Assembly (NCBI GenBank): GCA_903832665.1
Contig: CAILCG010000004.1
Location: forward strand, 47,820 to 111,819
From: an uncultured Methanomicrobiales archaeon
GTDB taxonomy: Archaea; Halobacteriota; Methanomicrobia; Methanomicrobiales; Methanospirillaceae
Direction of reading: 5' to 3'
DNA: 64,000 bases
In this document: positions 17,433 to 25,044 of the stretch, piece after piece
Layout of the letters: every line of letters begins with the position of its first letter
How positions within the stretch are numbered: the first letter of the stretch is position 1
The notes under the pieces: model-generated
What the model was told of the DNA's origin: nothing
The model's input: the letters and a program-made list of their open reading frames with translations, nothing else
Databases searched by the model: none
Position numbers and translations under genes: made by a program

Positions 17433-18461
17433 TTAATGGTATCTCTTTCTCTGGAATTGTGGGGATGGTCTTCGGGCAGGTTTTGAGACCGATTTTTTCA
17501 CCGGTTTCTTATTGTGTATTACTGGTTTATCGGATTTTGTCCAGCCCCGTGAATAGGTGCCAGGCTTCATAAACACGGACGTAGGTGCCACTACCAGCCC
17601 GGTGTCGCCGGGCTGAAATGATGATGATGGCACGAGTGCCTTACCCAGGCAGACAAATTCCCGTTTCTGTGAGAGGACAGCGACGGTCTGGTTCTTCCCG
17701 AACTCATCGCGGCTGATCACCCCGACCCCCGCAAGCACCGCGCCCCGGCAGATCGCATCGATTGCCGTATCGCGCACAATAACGACCGGCAAATCTGGCA
17801 CTGCGGCATCGACCGAGATCACCATGGACTCAAGGGCAGTCCGATCTCCGGCTTCTGCTGCTACGCAGGCGTCCTTGAGCTCATGGAGCGTGTGCATGCT
17901 CGATTCATCAAATGTGCCAGAGCGGGAGCGGCGCAGTTCAGCCATATGTCCCCCGACTCCCAGCGCGAACCCCATGTGGTGACAGAGCGAGCGTATGTAA
18001 GTGCCTGCCTCGCAGTTCACCCGGAAGAGAACGAGACGACCTTCAATGCTGAGGATCTCGAGTTTATGGATCGTACGAATCCTGAGGTTGCGCTTCACCG
18101 CACTCTTCCGGGGCGGGCGCTGGTAGAGCCGGCCGGTGAACTCCTCTCCCATCTTCTGGATGCATGTTGGATCGACATCACCGTGCAGCCGCATCAGGCA
18201 GATGTACTCCTTGTCATGCGCAAGGAGCAGCGGGGCAAGGCGCACTGCGTTGCCGAGCATGATAAGGAGTAACCCGGATACCTGCGGGTCGAGCGTACCG
18301 GAGTGGCCGACCTCGCACCCGAGCATATGCCCTACCCACGCAGCGATCTCATGGCTTGACGGCCCCTGCGTTTTGTCCACTACGATGATGCCCGCACCTT
18401 TCCACAAGGTCGCCTTCTTTTTGGGTTCAGTCTGCTCAGTTTCCGCAATCGGTAATTCCAT
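17433..18461 (-). CDS. cbf5: tRNA/rRNA pseudouridine synthase Cbf5 (TruB family)
   Basis: Catalytic subunit of archaeal H/ACA guide RNPs, also able to make pseudouridine 55 in tRNA. The catalytic Asp lies in HSGTLDPQVSG (residues about 55-65), and a PUA domain occupies about 235-310 (ICRGAVLAGVGVISRDEFGK, then FVCLGKALVPSS). The last ~30 residues are a basic tail. I chose ATG 18461: GGAG lies eight bases before it and the hemD TAA ends one base before (TAAGATG). A GTG three codons upstream overlaps the ribosome site and is less likely. Confidence 0.95.
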   Translation of the reverse strand: MELPIAETEQTEPKKKATLWKGAGIIVVDKTQGPSSHEIAAWVGHMLGCEVGHSGTLDPQVSGLLLIMLGNAVRLAPLLLAHDKEYICLMRLHGDVDPTCIQKMGEEFTGRLYQRPPRKSAVKRNLRIRTIHKLEILSIEGRLVLFRVNCEAGTYIRSLCHHMGFALGVGGHMAELRRSRSGTFDESSMHTLHELKDACVAAEAGDRTALESMVISVDAAVPDLPVVIVRDTAIDAICRGAVLAGVGVISRDEFGKNQTVAVLSQKREFVCLGKALVPSSSFQPGDTGLVVAPTSVFMKPGTYSRGWTKSDKPVIHNKKPVKKSVSKPARRPSPQFQRKRYH

Positions 18462-18462
18462 C

Positions 18463-19152
18463 TTATGCACTCCGGTTATTTTCGAGATAATTATTCAATG
18501 CGGCAAGGGTCCCTTCCAGTGACCCGTCCCCTACGACCGCAGGGATGGTGCCGCCCGAGCGCATGGCAGCAGCGGTAATGTCCCCAATTGCCATGACGAG
18601 CATATCCTCGCGCGGTGTCCATATTGCTTTGGTATATGACATGGCACTGGTAAAGAGAATTGCATCAGCAGTTTCAAGCGCGAGTGTTTCTCTCGTGGGT
18701 TCAAGCCCGTAACATCGGAACTCGTGGACAATCCCTCCGGCGGCGGTGATTGCATCGATGAGTGCGGGATTCGGGACATCTGCGCGGGGGATACCGATAT
18801 GTTTGCCCTTGATCCAGTCGCCCAGATAGGGTACAAAGTCCCGGGAATAAAAACCCGGGAGCGTCTCGCACCCGATGCCGGATTGCTCGAGTTCATTTGC
18901 GGTTTGGGGGCCGATGGCAATCACCCTTGGTCCCTCCCTCATGAGGGGGGCAATAATCTTTGCCGGGAGGGCGCTTGTGAAGAAGATACAGTCGAACTCA
19001 TTGCGTTCGGCTCCCTTTACGAACTCCGCGATCTCGTGTTCGCGCAGTTCCGAGCGGAGCGGGTGGACACTGTAGCAGGTATGCCCGGCCTTTGCACAGC
19101 GCGCGGCATCGCTCTTCTCTTTTCCTGCAAGACGGGTGACTGCGATCTTCAT
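18463..19152 (-). CDS. hemD: Uroporphyrinogen-III synthase
   Basis: Closes and inverts the linear tetrapyrrole to uroporphyrinogen III, a precursor of F430, cobamide and siroheme in methanogens. The 229 residues are the normal family length, with FFTSALPAKIIAPLM and VIAIGPQTANELEQSGIG in the first lobe and ILFTSAMSYTKAIW plus AIGDITAAAMRSGG in the second. It forms an operon with cbf5 and is divergent from the TctA-like gene. Confidence 0.93.
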   Translation of the reverse strand: MKIAVTRLAGKEKSDAARCAKAGHTCYSVHPLRSELREHEIAEFVKGAERNEFDCIFFTSALPAKIIAPLMREGPRVIAIGPQTANELEQSGIGCETLPGFYSRDFVPYLGDWIKGKHIGIPRADVPNPALIDAITAAGGIVHEFRCYGLEPTRETLALETADAILFTSAMSYTKAIWTPREDMLVMAIGDITAAAMRSGGTIPAVVGDGSLEGTLAALNNYLENNRSA

Positions 19153-19231
19153 TACGGATTCAATGGCCCCTGATTGATAATATCATATGCATTTCGGTGA
19201 ATTTATGTTCGCTCTCCCGTATCTCTAGTGA

Positions 19232-20446
19232 ATGATAGAGATCCTGCTGGATGTCGTTATTGGGGTGATTCTCGGCACCATCAGCGGGATTATCCCCGGA
19301 GTGCATGCCAACACCCTGGCCGGGGTGCTCTTAAGTCTGCAGGTGACGCTTCTGGCCCTGCTCGGTCCGGTCGCTCTTGCTGGTGCAATGTTTGCCGCGC
19401 TCATCACCCATACTTTTGTCGATGCAATCCCCAGTACGTTCCTTGGGATTCCCGATGCCGATACGTCACTTGCAGTTCTGCCCGCCCATGCTCTCTGCCT
19501 TGAAGGCAATGGGGAGGAAGCGGTGCGGATCGCTGCACTGGGCAGCGCCAGTGCAATGATAATTGCAGTGCCGCTTTCGATTCTCTGTTTTCTGTTACTG
19601 CCGGCACTCCAGCCGTACTTTGACTGGTGGATTGGCATCCTGTTGATTGCTTCGGTGGGGTATATGATCGTCACCAGCGAGGCGCCGGGCTGGGCGTTTG
19701 GCATCTTCATTGTCTCCGGACTGCTGGGTGCGTTCTCGCTCCACTATGCGTTTATCAGCTGGCATACTCTTGCAGGGGGCAGCGCGATCCTCATGCCGCT
19801 GCTTACCGGTTTGTTCGGTATATCCGTTCTCCTCACGTCTTCGCAGGGAAAGATGCCCGAGCAGAAGTTCAAAGGTATACGCATGGAGGACCGGACTGTG
19901 GTAAAATGCTCAGTACTGGGAACGATAGCTGGTGTTGCAGTTGGATGGCTGCCAGGTCTTTCCACGGCATCGGCAAACGGTGTGCTCGCTTCGGTTATTG
20001 GGTACGACAGGGATCGCCGCGCATATATCCTTGCCACGAATGCGGCGAATACCTCGAATGCCTTTATCGGGCTTGCGGCGCTCTTTGCTCTTTCAAGGAT
20101 GCGCAACGGCGTGATGGTAGCATTATCTGAACTCCCGATGCCTTCGATGAGTGAACTCACCGTCATCGGTGTACTTGCTGCAGTAGCCGCGTACCTGATT
20201 ACCGTATGGCTTTCCCAATATGCGCACCATCTCAACGGGATTGATGTTTGGTTGTTAAACCGTGCGGTTATTGCGTTCATCATCATCCTCTGTCTCATCC
20301 TCACCGGGCCGTTCGGTGCAATCATCCTGATTCTTGCAACTGTGCTCGGGCTCGTGCCGCACATGGTGAACGTTCCGAGAATGTACTGTATGGGTGCGAT
20401 CATGATCCCGGTGATGCTCTACTCGTTCGGCATTGTGGGAATATGA
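19232..20446 (+). CDS. TctA-family (DUF112) membrane permease
   Basis: An integral membrane protein of 404 residues with about ten hydrophobic segments. The first 60 residues (ILGTISGIIPGVHANTLAGV) and the second copy of this pattern (IAGVAVGWLPGLSTASANGV, about 231-250) match the repeat of the tripartite tricarboxylate transporter large subunit TctA. No small membrane subunit or periplasmic binding protein lies nearby, so it probably acts alone, as archaeal members often do. Substrate unknown. Confidence 0.85.
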   Translation: MIEILLDVVIGVILGTISGIIPGVHANTLAGVLLSLQVTLLALLGPVALAGAMFAALITHTFVDAIPSTFLGIPDADTSLAVLPAHALCLEGNGEEAVRIAALGSASAMIIAVPLSILCFLLLPALQPYFDWWIGILLIASVGYMIVTSEAPGWAFGIFIVSGLLGAFSLHYAFISWHTLAGGSAILMPLLTGLFGISVLLTSSQGKMPEQKFKGIRMEDRTVVKCSVLGTIAGVAVGWLPGLSTASANGVLASVIGYDRDRRAYILATNAANTSNAFIGLAALFALSRMRNGVMVALSELPMPSMSELTVIGVLAAVAAYLITVWLSQYAHHLNGIDVWLLNRAVIAFIIILCLILTGPFGAIILILATVLGLVPHMVNVPRMYCMGAIMIPVMLYSFGIVGI

Positions 20447-20447
20447 T

Positions 20448-20469
20448 CCAGAAACCTGAATCTGGTTTT
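20448..20469 (+). terminator. Hairpin terminator after the TctA-like gene
   Basis: CCAGA (20448-20452) pairs with TCTGG (20461-20465) and is followed by TTTT (20466-20469), directly behind the stop codon. Confidence 0.5.
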
Positions 20470-20520
20470 CGCCCGACAGCACAAGCCTGAGCATCTTGGG
20501 ATGGCCAGGCTGATCTATGG

Positions 20521-20527
20521 TTTTATA
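20521..20527 (+). promoter_or_regulatory. TATA box for the nop5-flpA operon
   Basis: TTTTATAC-like element at 20521-20527. Adding about 25 bases puts the transcript start just before ATG 20555, which argues for a nearly leaderless mRNA and against the upstream ATG at 20501. Confidence 0.6.
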
Positions 20528-20554
20528 CAGCCTCACACCCCTTATCTTTGTAAT

Positions 20555-21454
20555 ATGCTATCCTACTGGTTCGGGGATGTGGTGGATGGACAATGTACAC
20601 CATCCGGCGGTGATGCACCTGCAAAAGCTGATCGTGTCCGATCGATTCACACCAGTATGGATCCTTTCGTCCCTCTAACGTGGGAAACTGCGCTAGCCTG
20701 TGGTGCGTGCCGTAACCGTGCGGATTATATTGCAAAGCTCCGCGAGGTCTGTTTTACCGCAGCAGATCGCGATATCCGCCAGCAATATTCCGGCAAGGAT
20801 GCCGAACTGCTCCAGATGGTCAGAACTCTTGACGAGATGGATACAGTCATCAACCTGCTGACTGAACGGGCTGTTGAATGGTATCAGCTCAGTCATCCGA
20901 CGTTCACCCGGAAATACCGCAAGACACCTGCCCACATCCTGGTCAAGAACATTCGCGAAAAAAGCCGCGGCGCCCTTTCTTTCGTGGCCGGGGAGATCGA
21001 GCGTCTTTCTGCCACCCGAACTGAACTTGCCAAAGCGGTTTCGGGACGGGCAAATGACGTTATGCCGAATACCAGCGCGCTGATTGGGGGGCTTGTTGCT
21101 GCCCGGCTCATGGCGAATGCCGGGGGTCTTGAGGACCTCTCCCGTATGCCCGCCAGTGCCATCCAGGTGCTCGGTGCTCGGACTGCCCTGTTTGCCCACC
21201 TCCGGACAAAGTCACCGTCTCCCAAGCACGGGATCATCTTCCAGCACCGGCGGGTACACAATGCTCCCCGGGATTGTCGCGGCAAAGTGGCCCGAGTGCT
21301 CGCCGGAAAACTGGCAATTGCAGCCCGTATTGACCACTATAGGGGGATTGCGGATCTGGTATTCCTTGAATCTGCTCAGGCGCGGATCGACCAGACCGGA
21401 ACTGTACCCGATAAGGTGACTGAGAAAATAACCGCGAAGGATGACGAACCATGA
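20555..21454 (+). CDS. nop5: C/D box RNP protein Nop5 (Nop56/58 homologue)
   Basis: Scaffold of archaeal box C/D guide RNPs; it holds L7Ae and fibrillarin on the guide RNA for 2'-O-methylation. The protein starts MLSYWFGDVVDG and contains the Nop domain signature in residues about 150-275 (PNTSALIGGLVAARLMANAG, ASAIQVLGARTALFAHL, PKHGIIFQHRRVHNAP). The tail is short, without the long KKE/D stretch of many archaea. I place the start at 20555 because of the TATA box at 20521. The stop overlaps flpA (ATGA). Confidence 0.94.
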   Translation: MLSYWFGDVVDGQCTPSGGDAPAKADRVRSIHTSMDPFVPLTWETALACGACRNRADYIAKLREVCFTAADRDIRQQYSGKDAELLQMVRTLDEMDTVINLLTERAVEWYQLSHPTFTRKYRKTPAHILVKNIREKSRGALSFVAGEIERLSATRTELAKAVSGRANDVMPNTSALIGGLVAARLMANAGGLEDLSRMPASAIQVLGARTALFAHLRTKSPSPKHGIIFQHRRVHNAPRDCRGKVARVLAGKLAIAARIDHYRGIADLVFLESAQARIDQTGTVPDKVTEKITAKDDEP

Positions 21455-22059
21455 TCTGGATTGGTGATGTGCTGGTTTCTCAGGGCGAAGGTGGTGTGTA
21501 TAGTGAACGTATGCTGGGCAATACCCGGGTCTGGGATCCATTCCGGAGCAAGCTTTCAGCACTCTATCATAAGGGAACCGGCGTGGAGATCACTGCTGAA
21601 ACCCGTGTACTCTACCTTGGTGCTGCGAACGGGACAACCGTATCGCATGTGGCAGATTATGCCGAGGTGGTGTATGCCATTGAGTTTGCACCCCGCCCCA
21701 TGCAGGATCTCCTGGAAGTGGCCCGACGCCGCAAAAATATTGTGCCGATCATGGCAGATGCGACCCGCCCGGAACAGTACGCCCCGCTGGTTGAGATGGT
21801 GGATCTCATCTACCAGGATGTAGCCCAGCCGGATCAGGCAACGATTGCAATCCGGAACTCCGTGTTCCTGCGTGCCGGTGGACATCTGATCCTTATGCTC
21901 AAGACCCGGAGTGTCGATGTCAGAAAAGAGCCTGATGTTGTCTTCCAGGAGACTGTCGAAGCGCTCACGTCAGCAGGATTTGTGGTACAGGAGAGTCTCT
22001 GGCTAGCACCCTACCACCAGGATCATGCAGCGATTGTCTGCACCAAGCCGGGAGTGTGA
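21451..22059 (+). CDS. flpA: Fibrillarin-like rRNA/tRNA 2'-O-methyltransferase
   Basis: SAM-dependent methyltransferase of the box C/D RNP, 202 residues. The SAM site is VLYLGAANGTTVSHVADY (about 52-69), followed by VYAIEFAPRPMQDL, and the catalytic-site Asp and Lys lie in DLIYQDVAQPDQ and LILMLKTRSVD. It is translationally coupled to nop5 by an ATGA overlap, the classic archaeal pairing. Confidence 0.97.
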   Translation: MIWIGDVLVSQGEGGVYSERMLGNTRVWDPFRSKLSALYHKGTGVEITAETRVLYLGAANGTTVSHVADYAEVVYAIEFAPRPMQDLLEVARRRKNIVPIMADATRPEQYAPLVEMVDLIYQDVAQPDQATIAIRNSVFLRAGGHLILMLKTRSVDVRKEPDVVFQETVEALTSAGFVVQESLWLAPYHQDHAAIVCTKPGV

Positions 22060-22784
22060 GAAAGATCATGGCTGATGGTATCCGTTTTGTCTCTGGCGGG
22101 GCGCTCTCTGTCCTCGCAATCCTTCTTGTTGTTGGTCTGATCATTATCCTCATCCCTCTGCTGCTATTGGGAATGATTGGGGCTGCATTCACCAAACTGG
22201 GTTTTTCCTGGGTTACGGCCATTGCTGTAGTCCTTCTCATGCTCTTTGGGAGTTATGTCAATATCCCGTTATACCGGATCAAACGTGATATGGTCAGAAT
22301 GGCTCCTGATACTTCTGCGGTTTTCGGTTCAGGTTCCCCGTGGCCTGCGGACCCGGTCTGGGAGACAATTGTCTCGGTAAACCTGGGGGGTGCGATTCTG
22401 CCGGTTTGCATATCACTGTATCTGCTATACCAAGCCGTGTCGATCACCAATACCTCTCTATTAGTACCGGTCGGAACGGGGATTTTGATCGTTGCCCTTG
22501 TCACCTTTTTCGCAACGCGTCCGGTACCGGGTGTAGGCCTGGGGGTGCCTCTGCTCATCCCGGCACTCACTGCGCTTCTTATGGGGATGCTCCTGTTTGG
22601 CGGTGCCGGTATATCTGCAACTGTTGTTGCGTTTGTGAGCGGGACTATCGGAACCCTGGTCGGGGGGAACATCGCACGCCTCAACCGGATCAAGGATCTT
22701 GAAGTACCTGAAATGAGTATTGGCGGGGTCGGTACCTTCGGTGCCATATTTATCTGCTGCATCCTGCCTGCCCTTATCGCATAG
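22056..22784 (+). CDS. DUF1614 membrane protein
   Basis: An integral membrane protein of up to 242 residues with about seven hydrophobic segments. SYVNIPLYRI and ATRPVPGVGLGVP are characteristic of DUF1614. Function unknown. It starts at GTG 22056, overlapping the flpA stop, or at ATG 22068 four codons later. Its place in the nop5-flpA operon gives no obvious functional clue. Confidence 0.8.
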   Translation: MRKIMADGIRFVSGGALSVLAILLVVGLIIILIPLLLLGMIGAAFTKLGFSWVTAIAVVLLMLFGSYVNIPLYRIKRDMVRMAPDTSAVFGSGSPWPADPVWETIVSVNLGGAILPVCISLYLLYQAVSITNTSLLVPVGTGILIVALVTFFATRPVPGVGLGVPLLIPALTALLMGMLLFGGAGISATVVAFVSGTIGTLVGGNIARLNRIKDLEVPEMSIGGVGTFGAIFICCILPALIA

Positions 22785-22864
22785 ACTTTTTTTACCCGCG
22801 CAGGTTCTGTTGCAGAAAATTTCAGGATGACAAGTGTCAATTTTTAAAAATGCTCGAAAAGAAG

Positions 22865-22937
22865 TAGCCCGGAGCAGATTCGAACTGCTGTCGGCGGCTC
22901 CAGAGGCCACCATGATTGACCGCTACACTACCGGGCT
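22865..22937 (-). tRNA. tRNA-Gln (CTG)
   Basis: A 73-base cloverleaf on the minus strand. The acceptor stem AGCCCGG/CCGGGCT, anticodon arm GTGGC-CTCTGGA-GCCGC (anticodon CTG) and T loop GTTCGAATC are all intact. The discriminator is A. Confidence 0.96.
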
Positions 22938-22995
22938 ATGTGCCTCATACTTTTTGCCGCTGTAGCTTAATTAAAGTGACGGACAATTTGTGCGA

Positions 22996-23721
22996 TTATA
23001 CGCTTTGTGCCCGTTCACATCCTTTGCAGGCGCGGCAGACTTCTTTGACCGGTTGGATGAACTGGCCTTTACCGCAGAAGGGTTCGATGTCATGCATATC
23101 GCGGATATAATAGATGTGTGGGACGAGCGAGATATGGGTATAAGTGCCACAGGTAATTCCGAGCTGATCAGCGATGTGTTTCTGGAGCTGCACAAGGGCG
23201 TACATGTTGGCGCCCGCAGCAGTGAGCATATCGTTTGACCGGAAGACAACCCGCATGTGAAGTTTGTTCTCCCGCACGATGCACTGGACAAGCTGGAGGC
23301 AGGGGCAGTCATCAAGTTTTTCGTCAATGACCGGGTTCCAGGTGATGGCGACCGCCCGGCGGGTCTCTGGTTGGGATCGGAGTTTGTCTACGATATAGGC
23401 GATCTGATCCACATGTACCGGCTGGCCTTCGGTAACAAGGCGTTCACCCCAGTCAAAGAGCCGGCCATGGTAATCGTATTCGAAATTGGCGTGTGAACCG
23501 TGAATCAGATCCCGGGCATACTGTTCCACGAATCGCTGTTGTATCTTTGAATGCGGACTCGTCATGGGTTCGGCAAGTGGTGTGTCTACCTGGAGGGCAA
23601 CTTCTTCGAATTCGACTGTTGCTTCAGCATCTTCTGTCCGGAGGGTCCAGCCTTTCTCTAAGATCATTTTGATGACCTGTTCATGTGCCCTGCCGATACT
23701 CGGCGCCCGGATGACTCTCAT
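22996..23721 (-). CDS. Archaeal-type thymidylate synthase (ThyA superfamily)
   Basis: A methanogen-type thymidylate synthase thought to use a methanopterin C1 carrier in place of folate to methylate dUMP. The 241 residues include RRAVAITWNP (119-130, phosphate-binding Arg) and the catalytic Cys141 in DDCPCLQL, with FRSNDMLTAAGANMYALVQL (160-179) for nucleotide contacts. The C-terminus has extra Cys residues (CRACKGC). Carrier use is inferred from the family. Confidence 0.9.
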   Translation of the reverse strand: MRVIRAPSIGRAHEQVIKMILEKGWTLRTEDAEATVEFEEVALQVDTPLAEPMTSPHSKIQQRFVEQYARDLIHGSHANFEYDYHGRLFDWGERLVTEGQPVHVDQIAYIVDKLRSQPETRRAVAITWNPVIDEKLDDCPCLQLVQCIVRENKLHMRVVFRSNDMLTAAGANMYALVQLQKHIADQLGITCGTYTHISLVPHIYYIRDMHDIEPFCGKGQFIQPVKEVCRACKGCERAQSV

Positions 23722-23795
23722 GAAGAAATGTGTGTTTTTGTATATTGTATATGTGTTGAAACATGCGCTGAATGCTATGAGTGTAGATGCTATGT

Positions 23796-23835
23796 ATGCT
23801 ACATGTAGCTGTATGCCATGCTACAAGTAGCTGTA
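23796..23835. repeat. Paired 18-base direct repeat with palindromic core
   Basis: ATGCTACATGTAGCTGTA (23796-23813) recurs as ATGCTACAAGTAGCTGTA (23818-23835), one base different and 22 bases apart. The first contains the perfect 12-base palindrome GCTACATGTAGC (23798-23809). The pair lies 75-115 bases upstream of the thymidylate synthase start and could be an operator; the function is inferred. Confidence 0.6.
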
Positions 23836-24066
23836 GCGAATTTTCAAAAGTGTAATTGTGATGAGTATCTATAATGGTGAAATGAACTGTCAGTAAAATG
23901 AAACCCGGAATTCTTCATTGTGCTCTCGATGAATGATTGAATGGATTGGGTTTTATGACATTTAGTGTCAAATTCATGTCCCACCCGGTTCCGGCACGTA
24001 CAGACCGACAAAGTACGGGAAACCCGATCACTTTACCCAGTCAGAAGTACGTAACCCGCCCGTTCA

Positions 24067-24590
24067 TTTTTCAATCAAACGTTGCCCAAAAAAATCCAAC
24101 CACACTTTGATTGGAAAAAAATAATCAGACCCTGCTTGAAAAATTTCAATCAGACTTTGAATTTTAATTTTCAACCAAACCTTGACTGAAAAAAATAAAC
24201 CAGATCATGCTCTAAAATTTTCAATCAACCCCCCAGATCCTGATTGAAATCCGTTAGCAGATCAACCACACTCTGCTTGAAAAAAATTAATTACGATCCG
24301 TTTCTGATCGTGTAACCCAAAATGGAGAAAAAACGACTAGCGTATACGACGTGAACCGGCACCAGTCACTAACCCAATCAGAACCCCCGGTCGCCCATCC
24401 AGATCCATCAGACTCTCCTCAAAAATTTTCAATCGAGTACGCGATTGAGATTGAAAATCATTTCTGGATCAACCGGACCTTACCCGAAAAATTTCAACCA
24501 GACTTTGATTTTATTTTTTCAACCAGACTCTGCCAAAAATTTTTCAACTGGACTTTGATTCAAAAATTATAACCAGACTTTAAATTTTTA
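24067..24590. repeat. Field of about 15 degenerate palindromic repeats
   Basis: Units of roughly 22-34 bases follow one another with a loose consensus TTTTCAATCAGACTTTGATT followed by GAAAAA. The two ends (TTTCAATCA and TGATTGAAA) are inverted copies, so each unit can fold. Clear members lie at 24094-24120, 24121-24143, 24144-24167, 24168-24195, 24260-24288, 24491-24512, 24513-24540 and 24540-24566. A unique stretch at 24289-24399 splits the field. Units are too divergent and spacers too absent for CRISPR. No gene lies in 23722-25044. Similar pieces recur at 36845-36930 and near 37031. Confidence 0.75.
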
Positions 24591-25044
24591 ATGTGAAGTA
24601 TGGAGAATGAATTTTTTTACCTGTAAACCTTATATTTAAAAAATTGAGAAACCCGGTTATTGATTGAAAAGTCAACAAACAATCAAAAGGAAAATGATTG
24701 TACATATATGAACATCTGTGTATTACATCTGATGAATCGAGCAAAATTTTGCCGTGCGCGACATATAACCCATTCACTAAGTCGGGTGAAAAAAAAAATG
24801 AATGGAACCGGGGAAGTATGGGACAACGAAAACTCAATTAATTCGCCTTAAATTTAAATTGGGGCTCGTTTCTTCCACAAAATCCCCGGGAAAAACGACC
24901 ACAAAGGATATATTAGCTCTTTTACAAATACTGTTCCATATTCCGTCTAAACGGAGTATGGGGCTCGTAGAATTGTTATTCGGCATCTGTCGAAACGGTT
25001 CGCGGCTTGAAATGTATGATGTAAACTTTGGAGGAATTAAACAT
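24591..25044 (+). promoter_or_regulatory. Promoter region and long leader of the S-layer gene
   Basis: TATA-like elements lie at 24630-24641 (TTATATTTAAAA), 24757-24764 (ACATATAA) and 24906-24913 (GATATATT). Depending on which is used, the S-layer mRNA has a leader of about 110 to 380 bases. A strong GGAGG site is at 25030-25034. The open frame that begins at 24802 in the same phase is probably leader, because the signal peptide starts at 25045. Confidence 0.55.

Noticed and set aside
24067..24590. Possible CRISPR array
   Set aside because: Repeat units are degenerate and of uneven length, there are no spacers of constant size, and no cas gene is nearby.
24802..25044. Extended N-terminus for the S-layer protein from ATG 24802
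   Set aside because: The signal peptide begins at 25045 directly after GGAGG; an 81-residue extension before a signal peptide would block export.
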